A DNA stretch of 59,308 nt from Chitinophagaceae bacterium (GCA_023229465.1 JALNZE010000021.1:1-59308); one strand, 5' to 3'. Counted from the first letter of the stretch, positions 44,344 to 52,744 are shown. The notes: a model not told the origin generated them from the sequence alone. Numbers and translations are program-made.

Positions 44344-44991
44344 TTAAGACCCGATTTTGGCTAAAACAGCGTCTACAATACCATATTCCACTGCCTCTTT
44401 AGCATCCATCCAGTAATCGCGGTCAAAATCTTTCATGATCTGTTCTACTGTTTTACCACAGTTTTCTGCCAGTATCCTGGCGCCCAGTTCTTTGGTTTTG
44501 CGTATCTGGTTGGCCTGAATTTCTATATCGGCACTGTTGGCCTGAAAATAACCACCCAGGCTTGGCTGATGAATCATCACTTCTCCATGGGGGTAAACAA
44601 ATCGTTTTCCCCTGGTTCCCGCACTCAATAAAATTGATCCCATGCTCGCTGCCAATCCCATACAAATGGTACTAACCGGGCTTTGTATCAACCTCATCGT
44701 ATCATATATTACCATACCGCTGGTAACAACGCCACCCGGACTATTTATATAAAATTTTATTTCTTCACCTGATTTATCGGCATCCAGCAATAATAATTTA
44801 GTTACCAGGTCTTTTGCTGATTTATCATCCACCACTCCCCATAAGTACACAGCTCTTTTCTCGAAGAACAATTTTTCCATTTTCTTCACCATAAAACTAC
44901 CCATTGGTTCCTGCTTATCTTCCTTCGGTTCATTTTCTTCTTCTTCTTCTTCCATGAGGTAAGGGTTGATGATATATTTTGAGTTACTCAT
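44344..44991 (-). CDS. clpP: ATP-dependent Clp protease proteolytic subunit (paralogue 1)
   Basis: A 215-residue serine peptidase subunit. Catalytic Ser116 is in GLAASMGSI, His141 in VMIHQPS, and an Asp in KDFDRDYW. The N-terminus is unusual: a run of glutamates (MEEEEEEN) before the core. Only 61 bp separate it from the other clpP. Two different ClpP subunits next to one ClpX suggest a mixed tetradecamer, as known in some other bacteria, but this is inferred. Confidence 0.93.
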   Translation of the reverse strand: MSNSKYIINPYLMEEEEEENEPKEDKQEPMGSFMVKKMEKLFFEKRAVYLWGVVDDKSAKDLVTKLLLLDADKSGEEIKFYINSPGGVVTSGMVIYDTMRLIQSPVSTICMGLAASMGSILLSAGTRGKRFVYPHGEVMIHQPSLGGYFQANSADIEIQANQIRKTKELGARILAENCGKTVEQIMKDFDRDYWMDAKEAVEYGIVDAVLAKIGS

Positions 44992-45034
44992 TGTATAGAT
45001 GTTTTAGGGGGGTGATTATATTTGATACTGCTTC

Positions 45035-45055
45035 GTGAGTCGTGAGACGTCATCA
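45035..45055. repeat. Heptad tract, word GTGAGTC, at the 3' end of clpP
   Basis: Units GTGAGTC, GTGAGAC, GTCATCA. The stop codon of the upstream clpP (45053-45055, minus strand) is in the last unit. The same word occurs at recQ, copA and leuS. Confidence 0.7.
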
Positions 45056-45745
45056 GCCCTTCTTCTCTTTTCTCGGATTAGTCAATAACACTTCATCAAT
45101 CAATCCATATTCCTTCGCCTCAATCGCCGTCATCCAGAAATCCCGATCGCTGTCTTTAGCAATTATTTCCACTTCCTTTCCTGTATGATGGGCAGAGATG
45201 GCATACAATTCCTGGCGCAGTTTCCTGATCTCTTTTGCTGTAATCTCAATATCAGTTGCCTGCCCGCCAATGGCGCCACTTGGCTGGTGCATCATGATGC
45301 GACTGTGTTTTAACGCGGTACGCTTACCGTTTATTCCGGCACATAATAAGATCTGTCCCATACTCGCGGCAATGCCTGTACAAATAGTTGCCACATCCGG
45401 ACTGATGAATTGCATCGTATCATAAATGCCAAGACCCGCATATACACTGCCTCCCGGACTATTGATATACATCTGAATATCACGGGTTCTGTCTGTACTT
45501 TCCAGGAACAATAACTGGGCCGTTACAATATTGGCTACATAATCATTAATGCCTTCACCCAAAAAGATGATGCGGTCCATCATCAAACGGCTGAATACAT
45601 CCATACTGGCAACATTCAATGGTCTTTCTTCAATAATGTAGGGAGTAAGGTTAGTAAAGCCCTGCTGTTGGTAATTATACAAACCGGCACTGCTGATGCC
45701 CCTGTGTTTTACCGCGTATTGTTCAAATTCTTTTCCAAGGTTCAT
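45053..45745 (-). CDS. clpP: ATP-dependent Clp protease proteolytic subunit (paralogue 2)
   Basis: A second ClpP of 230 residues if started at the ATG at 45745 (MNLGKEFEQYAV); an upstream ATG at 45808 would add 21 non-conserved residues. Ser128 is in GIAASMGQI, His153 in IMMHQPSG, and an Asp in KDSDRDFW. It differs from the next clpP at most positions, so the pair is an old duplication. It follows tig, the common trigger factor-clpP order. The stop lies in a heptad tract. Confidence 0.93.
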   Translation of the reverse strand: MNLGKEFEQYAVKHRGISSAGLYNYQQQGFTNLTPYIIEERPLNVASMDVFSRLMMDRIIFLGEGINDYVANIVTAQLLFLESTDRTRDIQMYINSPGGSVYAGLGIYDTMQFISPDVATICTGIAASMGQILLCAGINGKRTALKHSRIMMHQPSGAIGGQATDIEITAKEIRKLRQELYAISAHHTGKEVEIIAKDSDRDFWMTAIEAKEYGLIDEVLLTNPRKEKKG

Positions 45746-45867
45746 GGCTGATGATTTACGCTTTGAAGATAAGTGATTTGTTATTTCAAGCATGCTTTCT
45801 CTTGTCAAATACTATGCAAAGGGTTTTTTACGACAAGTAGTCAGGTGGCTAAGATCAAGGAGCAAGG

Positions 45868-45902
45868 TTTGGAATTCTGGTCTTTGGACTTTGGTCTTTG
45901 GG
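45868..45902. repeat. Heptad tract, word CTTTGGT, between tig and clpP
   Basis: Units TTTGGAA, TTCTGGT, CTTTGGA, CTTTGGT, CTTTGGG in phase. It lies in the 243-bp gap between tig and the clpP start at 45745; the rest of that gap shows no gene. Confidence 0.85.
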
Positions 45903-45988
45903 CCGTTGTCAGGAAAAAGTCAGGCAATGATCAAATGGTTTCCCTCAGTTAACTGCCTCCCGGATGAGCAGGAGGGAGGATAGAGAGA

Positions 45989-47350
45989 TTAATGGTGATG
46001 ATGGTGCAGCTTTTTTGCAAAATCTTCCGCATTGATCGCTTCCTCTTTGGCGGTAACCTGTACTTCCAATGAAGTAAACAGCTTATCGGCGCTGATCCGG
46101 CGGTAGCTTTCTTCCACAAATTTTTTATCCTGCATCATTCTGTTGGCATAGTCGTCTACCCATTGCTGGTTATCACCAAGGGCGCCTAATTGACCGCCCA
46201 TATAGCTGAACAATTGTTGCCTGGCAAAATCACGGATATCATCGGGTAAAACCTCAATTTTATTTTCTTCAATAAGTTTACTGCTCACCAGTGTCCACTT
46301 TAACTGACCAACAAAAGTCGGGTAATCATGCGCTGCCTCTTCGGCAGTTATCGGTCGTTCCCCGCCAGATTGTAACCAGCGTTTTAAGAAGCTTTCCGGA
46401 AAATCCATGGGGGTATGGTCCACCAGAAAATGGTAGATCTGGTCATATACCTGGTTGCGGGCCTGCTGGGCAAAATGACCTTCCATTTCAGCTCTCACTT
46501 CCTTACGAAAATCCGCCTCTGTTGTAATTTCTTTAGCAGGGTATACACTCAGAAAAAATGCTTCATTCAGTTCAGCCTTTTCAACCAGGCCCACTTTGGT
46601 AATGAGTAGTTTGAAATATTTATCTCCATCCTCTTTGCCCAAACCAAGATCGGCAAGTATGGCTTCCTTTTCTTTATCCTCAAAAGCTTTATTTAACTGT
46701 AAAATAACCGTATCGTCATTCTTCTTTCCTATCAGGCTCTTGCGAAAACCTTCTTCAAAATATTTTACCAATAAAGAATTGTCTTTAGATGTGCCGCCTT
46801 CTATTTCATTACCCCCGGCATCTGATTCAATGAATTTTACATTCAGCACATTATCATCCCCGGTAACAGCCTCAGGCTCGGTCATCTTACCATTACGAAT
46901 TTGCAGGCGTTCCACTTCTTCCTGGATTATTTCATCAGTTACATTGATTTGGTACCTGGTAACCTTAATATTTTTCGTGTCTATTTCGAATGTTGGTTTC
47001 AATCCAATTTCGAAAGAAAAAGAATAGTTAACCGGGTTATTCATGTCCAATACACGGGCATCATTATCCAAAGGCAATGGCTGGGCAAAAATGTCTAATT
47101 TTTCCTGGTTCAGGTAAGCGGTCAATTCGCTTTCTACCTTGCGTAGTACCTCATCACTGAAAACGCCCTGGCCATACATTTTCTTAACCAATCCTGTTGG
47201 AACCATGCCTTTGCGGAAGCCGGGAATATTGGCCGTTTTGGCATATTTCTTCAAATTTTGTTCGAAACCATTGTAATAATCTTCTTTGCTTAATTGAACG
47301 GTTAGTTTATCGTTTAGTAAACCAATATTCTCTCTGGTAACAGACGCCAT
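45989..47350 (-). CDS. tig: Trigger factor
   Basis: Ribosome-associated folding chaperone of 453 residues. The N-terminal ribosome-binding domain has the signature NIPGFRKGMVP, matching GFRxGxxP. The central PPIase region is weakly conserved, as is usual in Bacteroidota, and the C-terminal part is helical. The protein ends in KKLHHHHH, a natural-looking run of five histidines. A -7-like TACCTTTG (47390-47383 on the minus strand) lies about 33 bp upstream. It heads the tig-clpP-clpP-clpX run. Confidence 0.93.
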   Translation of the reverse strand: MASVTRENIGLLNDKLTVQLSKEDYYNGFEQNLKKYAKTANIPGFRKGMVPTGLVKKMYGQGVFSDEVLRKVESELTAYLNQEKLDIFAQPLPLDNDARVLDMNNPVNYSFSFEIGLKPTFEIDTKNIKVTRYQINVTDEIIQEEVERLQIRNGKMTEPEAVTGDDNVLNVKFIESDAGGNEIEGGTSKDNSLLVKYFEEGFRKSLIGKKNDDTVILQLNKAFEDKEKEAILADLGLGKEDGDKYFKLLITKVGLVEKAELNEAFFLSVYPAKEITTEADFRKEVRAEMEGHFAQQARNQVYDQIYHFLVDHTPMDFPESFLKRWLQSGGERPITAEEAAHDYPTFVGQLKWTLVSSKLIEENKIEVLPDDIRDFARQQLFSYMGGQLGALGDNQQWVDDYANRMMQDKKFVEESYRRISADKLFTSLEVQVTAKEEAINAEDFAKKLHHHHH

Positions 47351-47830
47351 GATATTATTTTATTTTCTTAAAAATTGGGCTGCAAAGGTAAGGGATTGTG
47401 GTAAACCCCGCTGTTCCTACTGAAATTTCATGATAAAAATGGAAATCTGCACCGGTACAAGCCACCTGGCCTGTTAATTAGTGGAATATGGCGTTGTGCA
47501 ACCGGTTAAAAATAGTAGATTAGCTGACAGCTATACGGTACGGGCGGTTCTATGCCATATCATTTGCGGACAAGCGTAACCAAACAAATCAACAGATAAT
47601 AAATAAATTAAATATGTGAATTATGTAAGTTATTAATACAATTATGTAACACTTATGTGCTTAAAGATGCGCTACTTCGCCAGGCGGAAGCTATAGTTGT
47701 AAGGAGGGCAAATCCGGTTTTATTGAAACCGAACGGTCCGTCAGTATATCTGACCCTTTTGGTGGCACAACAATGGTTAACGTGATTCATATAAAGGCTT
47801 TTGACTACTAATGTTTCTTAAATTTATAAA
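47351..47830. other. 480-bp gap without a gene
   Basis: No convincing reading frame. It contains the tig promoter region at the left and A/T-rich sequence in which AATTATGTAA occurs twice exactly 21 bp apart (47619 and 47640). Short inverted repeats (CGGTTT with AAACCG; GTCAG with CTGAC) lie near the right end. A small RNA is possible but I see no specific support. Confidence 0.5.
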
Positions 47831-48283
47831 ATGAGTTCGAAACAGGTTAACATTCTTCTGGCAGATGACGATATTGATGACCGCCTTTTCTTTGATAAAG
47901 CATTAAAGGAAATACCTATTACCACTCAACTTACAACTGTTCATGATGGGGAACAACTAATGAATTATCTTTCTGAGAATTCCGAAAATCTTCCTGATAT
48001 TCTTTTTCTCGATCTTAGCATGCCCCGTAAAACCGGGTTCGAATGTTTATCCGAGATAAAACATAATAAAAAGTTACAGGCTCTTTTCGTAGTCATGTTT
48101 TCAACATCTTACTCCCGGGATATTATTTACGAGCAGAGTATGATAGACATACTCTCCAAGATCGGGGCGCAGGATTATATTCGCAAACCGGGTGATTTTG
48201 AACAACTCAAAAAAATCATTCATAATGTGCTTATCAGGGTGACAGAAGAAAGGCAGCTTAATGCACAAGGTGAAAATGTATGA
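47831..48283 (+). CDS. Single-domain response regulator 1 (Rcp1-like)
   Basis: A 150-residue CheY-like receiver with no output domain. Acidic residues DDD at 12-14, Asp61 in LFLDLSMPRK as phospho-acceptor, and the Lys in IRKPGDF. It is the first of three tandem paralogues that share the opening ILLADDD and the PRKxGFECL stretch. Such regulators pair with phytochrome-like or hybrid kinases; the kinase 1.2 kb downstream is the likely partner. Confidence 0.88.
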   Translation: MSSKQVNILLADDDIDDRLFFDKALKEIPITTQLTTVHDGEQLMNYLSENSENLPDILFLDLSMPRKTGFECLSEIKHNKKLQALFVVMFSTSYSRDIIYEQSMIDILSKIGAQDYIRKPGDFEQLKKIIHNVLIRVTEERQLNAQGENV

Positions 48284-48343
48284 ACAGGCTATACAAAATG
48301 GTAAATATATTTTCAACGGACACTAAAATGGCTATTTTTGTAC

Positions 48344-48871
48344 ATGAATTTAAAACAACTTAATATCCTTCTGGCAGATGACGATACGGACGATTGCTAC
48401 TTTTTTAAAGAAGCGTTAAATGAGTCTCCGCTATCCACGCAGTATACAGCCGTGCATGATGGAGAACAACTCATGCAATTACTCACAAATGATACATATA
48501 CACTTCCTCATGTCCTTTTCCTCGACCTTAATATGCCCCGTAAAAACGGCTTCGAATGTTTATCAGAAATGAAGCGTAACGAAAAATTAAAAGCGCTTCC
48601 TGTAATTATTTACTCTACCTCATATCATAATAAGATTGCGGAAATGCTTTACCAAAACGGAGCCAACTATTATATAAGTAAGCCCTCTGAAATTTCACAA
48701 CTCAAAAAAGCCGTTCAACAAATTATTACACTTATAGCGCAAGGAAGAATTTCACAACCAACCAAAGAAAAATTTGTGCTTACAACGGAGAAAAATAATT
48801 ACCAAAAACTTCTTTGGTTTAACGACTTTTTTGCCATTCCTGTCGCACAGAAAATTAATAAACTGCCATGA
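48344..48871 (+). CDS. Single-domain response regulator 2 (Rcp1-like)
   Basis: A receiver of 175 residues from the ATG at 48344. Asp61 lies in LFLDLNMPRKNGF and the Lys in ISKPSEI. It is closest to the third copy, sharing the tail ISQPTKEKFVLT, but runs on for about 28 more residues (NNYQKLLWFNDFF...) absent from the others. Its stop overlaps the next start (ATGA), so the two are translationally coupled. Confidence 0.87.
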   Translation: MNLKQLNILLADDDTDDCYFFKEALNESPLSTQYTAVHDGEQLMQLLTNDTYTLPHVLFLDLNMPRKNGFECLSEMKRNEKLKALPVIIYSTSYHNKIAEMLYQNGANYYISKPSEISQLKKAVQQIITLIAQGRISQPTKEKFVLTTEKNNYQKLLWFNDFFAIPVAQKINKLP

Positions 48872-49314
48872 TTTTAAAACAAATGAATGTACTGCTGGCA
48901 GATGACGATATTGACGATTGCCTCTTTTTTAAAGCCGCGGTAGACGAATTTCCATTGCCTACACAGCTTACGGTTGTGCATGATGGGGAACAACTGATGA
49001 GATTACTCACAAATATAACCAATGAACTTCCTGATATCCTTTTCCTTGACCTTAATATGCCCCGCAAAAATGGCTTCGAATGTTTATCGGCAATAAAGCT
49101 CAGCAAAGAACTGAAACGGCTTCCAGTAATCATATTCTCCACCTCATTTGAACAAGAGGTTGTAAACCTGCTTTACAAAAATGGGGCGCAATATTTTATT
49201 CGCAAACCATCTGAATTTACACAATTCAAGAAAATAATTCAACATATGCTTATGCTTATAGCACAAGAAAATATTTCACAACCAACCAGCGAAAAATTTG
49301 TGCTTACAATGTAA
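48868..49314 (+). CDS. Single-domain response regulator 3 (Rcp1-like)
   Basis: The third receiver, 148 residues, with Asp61 in LFLDLNMPRKNGF and the Lys in IRKPSEF. Start ATG overlaps the stop of copy 2. DNA similarity to copy 2 remains high around the phosphorylation site, showing that the duplication is fairly recent. The kinase gene starts 141 bp downstream. Confidence 0.88.
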   Translation: MILKQMNVLLADDDIDDCLFFKAAVDEFPLPTQLTVVHDGEQLMRLLTNITNELPDILFLDLNMPRKNGFECLSAIKLSKELKRLPVIIFSTSFEQEVVNLLYKNGAQYFIRKPSEFTQFKKIIQHMLMLIAQENISQPTSEKFVLTM

Positions 49315-49455
49315 AACAATTTGATTGTTTAGTTCCGGCTGAGGTGGTATAAAAAAGTTACGCTGAAGAAGACAGGATAACATAAACACAGGTGAAGTAA
49401 TAAAACTCAAATGGCAGTTAAATTTTAGAACAAAACAATTTTATCCGGACTGAAT

Positions 49456-50652
49456 ATGGCTAAAATAAAAAATTCGGAGGAAGATGAGTTAACCATTGCC
49501 CTCGCAGAGCTTGCTTTTCAAAAAGAAGAGAAAGAAAAACTGGTAGCAGAGTTAATCATTGTCCGCGAAGAACTTGCTTTTCAAAAAGAAGAGCAGGGAA
49601 AACGGGCAGAGGAGTTAGGCATTGCTAACATAGAACTTGTTTTTGAAGACGATGAGAAAGGAAAGCGGGCAGCGGAACTAATCATTGCTAATAAAGAACT
49701 TGTCTTTCAAAATGAAGAAAAGGAAAAACGGGCAGCGGAGTTAGGCATTGCCAATAAAGAACTTATCTTTCAAAACGATGAGAAGGAAAAACGGGCAGCG
49801 GAGTTAAGCATAGCCAACAAAGAACTTGCCTTTCAAAACGAAGAGAAAGAAAAAAGAGCAGCGGAGTTAATCATTGCGAATAGCGAACTTGCCTTTCAAA
49901 ATGAAGAGAAGGAAAAACGGGCAGCGGAGTTAATCATTGCTAATAAAGAGTTGCTGGCATTCACTTATGTATCAAGTCATGATTTGCAGGAGCCGCTGCG
50001 CAAAATACAAACCTTCGTTTCGATTATTCTCGAAAATGAAAATGATAATCTATCTGACAACGGTAAATATAATTTCCAGCGGATGCAATTAGCGGCAGGA
50101 AGAATGCAACAGCTCATTGATGATTTACTTGCCTTCTCCCGCATCACCACTACCGAACTCAAGTTTGAAAAAACGGATATCAATACAATTATAGAAGAAG
50201 TAAAAGCCGAACTAAAAGATACTATTCTGGAAAAACACGCAACCATCGAAGCCATCGAACTCTGTCCTGCCAACATCATTGCTTTTCAGTTTCGCCAGCT
50301 CATGTACAACCTCATAAGCAATGCACTCAAATTTTCAAATCCGGATATACCATTACACATTCTAATAAAGAGCAGAATTGTAAAAGGAAGTAAGTTAAAT
50401 AATAAAAAGCTTTCGCCGGACAAAGAGTATTGTCATATCACCATCAAAGATAATGGCATTGGTTTTGAACCCCATTTCAGCGAACGAATTTTTGAAGTGT
50501 TCCAAAAGCTTCACAACAAAGAAGTCTATGGGGGTACGGGCATCGGCCTGGCCATTGTAAAAAAAATAGTCGAGAATCATAACGGCATCATCATCGCAAC
50601 AGGCGAATTACAGAAAGGGGCAACCTTTGATATTTATTTTCCGGCTAACTAA
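49456..50652 (+). CDS. Cytosolic histidine kinase with seven 21-residue coiled-coil repeats
   Basis: A 398-residue kinase without TM spans. Residues 16-162 are seven back-to-back 21-residue units of the form xxELAFQNEEKEKRAAELxIA, a long charged coiled coil. The HisKA domain follows directly with His175 in VSSHDLQEPLRKI, then a HATPase with NLISNALKFSNPD, DNGIGFEP and GTGIGLAIVKK. No PAS or GAF sensor is seen, so the coiled coil may receive a signal from a partner or set spacing. It closes a module with the three receivers upstream. Its stop abuts the decayed hipB copy. Confidence 0.9.
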   Translation: MAKIKNSEEDELTIALAELAFQKEEKEKLVAELIIVREELAFQKEEQGKRAEELGIANIELVFEDDEKGKRAAELIIANKELVFQNEEKEKRAAELGIANKELIFQNDEKEKRAAELSIANKELAFQNEEKEKRAAELIIANSELAFQNEEKEKRAAELIIANKELLAFTYVSSHDLQEPLRKIQTFVSIILENENDNLSDNGKYNFQRMQLAAGRMQQLIDDLLAFSRITTTELKFEKTDINTIIEEVKAELKDTILEKHATIEAIELCPANIIAFQFRQLMYNLISNALKFSNPDIPLHILIKSRIVKGSKLNNKKLSPDKEYCHITIKDNGIGFEPHFSERIFEVFQKLHNKEVYGGTGIGLAIVKKIVENHNGIIIATGELQKGATFDIYFPAN

Positions 50653-50659
50653 AAAGTAG

Positions 50660-50785
50660 TGTGCTGCCGCCACCCGCTGTTAGGTTTTGTTTTACTGTAA
50701 CCGGGTTTGTTGAATGAAGTTACCTAATACCTCCAAAATTGCCGGCTCACTCGTTGCGTACCAGTATTTGACGGCTTTTTCCAGC
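50660..50785 (-). pseudogene. Decayed 5' fragment of hipB
   Basis: On the minus strand this reads EKAVKYWYATSEPAILEVLG then NFIQQTRLQ, then stop codons, matching the first 40 residues of the intact hipB at 56830-57180 almost word for word. The start codon is CTG instead of ATG, two glutamine codons have become stops, and an internal piece is deleted before the final GTAGTGTG match. It is not translated as a HipB. Confidence 0.85.
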
Positions 50786-50810
50786 GCTAAATGTATTATT
50801 GATGAATAAT

Positions 50811-50857
50811 GTTGGTAAATACCAACAATTGAATTAATCCATTTTGTTGGCAAATCC
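50811..50857. promoter_or_regulatory. Second copy of the HipB-type operator pair
   Basis: GTTGGTAAATACCAAC (50811-50826) is an inverted repeat, and a second GTTGG half follows 35 bp later (50846). The intact hipB promoter has GTTGGCAAATGCCAAC with its second GTTGG also 35 bp away. The two base changes between copies are compensatory, keeping the palindrome. Confidence 0.6.
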
Positions 50858-50868
50858 ATTAAATAGTC

Positions 50869-50911
50869 TATTCAATGATTTTGTTGAATAGTTGAAAATA
50901 TGTTATATTCG
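50869..50911 (+). promoter_or_regulatory. Promoter and ArsR-type operator of the sulfur operon
   Basis: TATTCAA (50869-50875) and TTGAATA (50884-50890) form a perfect inverted repeat. It overlaps a -33 TTTG (50880-50883), which is 20 nt from a -7-like TATATTCG (50904-50911). Repression by the ArsR-rhodanese protein encoded next is the natural reading. Confidence 0.55.
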
Positions 50912-50932
50912 TACCTGAAAAGTATTTCAACA

Positions 50933-51595
50933 ATGGCAACATCCTCTATTAAAGAACAGGTTTACCAGGAACTTTCAAGGGTTACACATGCTATTTCCAA
51001 TCCCAAGCGCATGGAATTAATTGACGTCCTTTCCCAAAAGAGCTATTCCGTAGAGGAGCTTTCCAATGAGATTACAATGTCCATGGCCAGTACTTCACAG
51101 CACCTGCAGGTATTGAAATCTGCAAAACTGGTAGACAGCTATAGGCAGGGTAATTTTATTATTTACAGCATTACTGACGATAGTGTACTAAAACTGGTAT
51201 CCGTAGTTAAAGAATTAGGTTTCCGAAAGATTGCCGAAATAGAAAGGCTTATCGGTGATTTTAAAGCTGATAAAAATATCCTGGAATCCATTACCCTTGA
51301 CGATTTACTGGCAAGGTCAAAAAAAGAAAAGATAATACTGATTGATGTGAGACCGGAAGATGAATATAAAGCCGGGCATATACCCAATGCCGTTTCTATT
51401 CCTCTTGCCCAACTCAAAAAAAGACTGAATGAATTACCCAAAAACAGAACCATTATTGCCTACTGCCGAGGGCCTTTATGTGTTATGTCGGCTGATGCCA
51501 TAAAACTGTTGAATCAAAGAAAATTCACCGCTATCCGTATGGAAGACGGTTATGTGGAATGGAAATTAAAGCAACACGAAATCAATAAAAATTAA
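50933..51595 (+). CDS. ArsR-family regulator fused to a rhodanese domain
   Basis: A 220-residue fusion. The N-terminal winged helix (about 5-90) has EELSNEITMSMASTSQHLQVL as the recognition region. The C-terminal rhodanese (about 115-215) has LIDVRPEDEYKAGHIPNA and the active loop CRGPLC. Proteins of this plan are thought to sense sulfane sulfur through the rhodanese cysteine. I start it at 50933 (MATSSIKEQ); a start at 50900 would overlap the promoter. It heads a row with only 4 bp to the SQR-like gene. Confidence 0.88.
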   Translation: MATSSIKEQVYQELSRVTHAISNPKRMELIDVLSQKSYSVEELSNEITMSMASTSQHLQVLKSAKLVDSYRQGNFIIYSITDDSVLKLVSVVKELGFRKIAEIERLIGDFKADKNILESITLDDLLARSKKEKIILIDVRPEDEYKAGHIPNAVSIPLAQLKKRLNELPKNRTIIAYCRGPLCVMSADAIKLLNQRKFTAIRMEDGYVEWKLKQHEINKN

Positions 51596-51599
51596 TAAA

Positions 51600-52739
51600 A
51601 TGAAACCGGTAATACTAATTCTTGGCGGGGGCACCGGCGGTTTAATGACAGCTCATTTCCTGCGTAAAAAACTGGGAAGCCATTGCCGCATTATTGTTTT
51701 TGAAAAAGAAGAGAAGAATGTCTTTGCTCCTTCACTGCTTTGGTTGATGGTAGGTAAGCGAAAAACAAAAGATGTCTATCGTTCTACAAAGCAGGTAGTG
51801 AGGAAAGGAATTGAATTGGTTTTAGGAAATATAGAAAAGGTGAACCCTGAAAATAAATTGGTTCAGGTAAATGGCAAAGCGTATAAGGGCGATTATTTAA
51901 TTGTTTCACTGGGCGCCGCTCAGCAGGAGGTACCCGCACTTTCAAAAAAAGGGTTTGATTTTTTTTCACTTGACGGAGCCGCCGGTTTTTATGATGCCTT
52001 GCAGCATTTTCACGGCGGCAAAATTGCGGTGCTTATTTCTTCACTTCCTTTTAAATGCCCCGCGGCTCCCTACGAGGCTGCCATGCTTATTGAAAGCGCT
52101 ATACGAAAAAGAGGGCTTCGTGATAAAACAGAAATAGCTGTTTATTCACCTGAAACAATGCCTATGCCTGTAGCAGGCAAAGCTCTCGCAGATGCTGTAA
52201 AGCAAATGCTTGAAAATAAGGGCATAAAATATTTCCCGGAACATCAGTATACGCAGGCAGATTATGGTTCACTCACTTTTTCAAATGGCAATAGCTTCTC
52301 ATATGACCTGCTTGCATATACCCCCAAACATATTTGTCCCAATGTAATTGCGGAAGGCCCGCTGACAGGTAAATCTAGCTGGATTGAAACTGACCGCAAC
52401 ACATTGGAAACAAATTTTTCAAATGTGTATGCCATTGGCGATATAACTTTTATCCCATTGGAATTAGGTAAGCCTTTACCCAAAGCCGGGGTGTTTGCAC
52501 ATTACCAGGCAGAAGTGGTGGCAAATAACATTGCTGAAAAAATAAACGGTGGTTCAAAGATGAAAACCTTTGATGGCTCAGGCCAATGTTTTCTTGAAAT
52601 GGGGGATGGTAAAGCGGGTTATGCAGGCGGTAATTTTTATGGTTCGCCACTTCCACTTGTAAAAATGAAAAAGCCCGGTTACTGGTGGCATTTAACGAAA
52701 GTGATGTTTGAAAAATACTGGTTCTTTAAATATTTCTGA
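51600..52739 (+). CDS. SQR-like FAD-dependent oxidoreductase
   Basis: A 379-residue flavoprotein of the sulfide:quinone oxidoreductase / FCSD family, which oxidises sulfide to sulfane sulfur and passes electrons to quinone. GGGTGG at 9-14 binds FAD, VYAIGDITFIP near 280 is the second FAD motif, and Cys153 in PFKCPAAPYE is at the position of a redox cysteine. The C-terminal hydrophobic-aromatic tail (YWWHLTKVMFEKYWFFKY) would bind the membrane as in SQR. A partner cysteine may be in GSGQCFLEM. Subtype not assigned. Confidence 0.82.
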   Translation: MKPVILILGGGTGGLMTAHFLRKKLGSHCRIIVFEKEEKNVFAPSLLWLMVGKRKTKDVYRSTKQVVRKGIELVLGNIEKVNPENKLVQVNGKAYKGDYLIVSLGAAQQEVPALSKKGFDFFSLDGAAGFYDALQHFHGGKIAVLISSLPFKCPAAPYEAAMLIESAIRKRGLRDKTEIAVYSPETMPMPVAGKALADAVKQMLENKGIKYFPEHQYTQADYGSLTFSNGNSFSYDLLAYTPKHICPNVIAEGPLTGKSSWIETDRNTLETNFSNVYAIGDITFIPLELGKPLPKAGVFAHYQAEVVANNIAEKINGGSKMKTFDGSGQCFLEMGDGKAGYAGGNFYGSPLPLVKMKKPGYWWHLTKVMFEKYWFFKYF

Positions 52740-52744
52740 TCGCA

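Noticed and set aside
45989..46005. Poly-His end of tig as vector or expression-tag contamination
   Set aside because: No vector sequence surrounds it and the downstream intergenic DNA continues normally to clpP.
47351..47830. Small RNA gene in the long gap before the response regulators
   Set aside because: Only short weak hairpins and a 21-bp-spaced direct repeat were seen; no terminator or promoter pair defines a transcript.
49501..49941. Tandem 63-bp DNA repeats as a mobile or noncoding element
   Set aside because: The repeats are fully in frame, encode a coiled coil typical of this kinase type and show codon-level variation, so protein function explains them.
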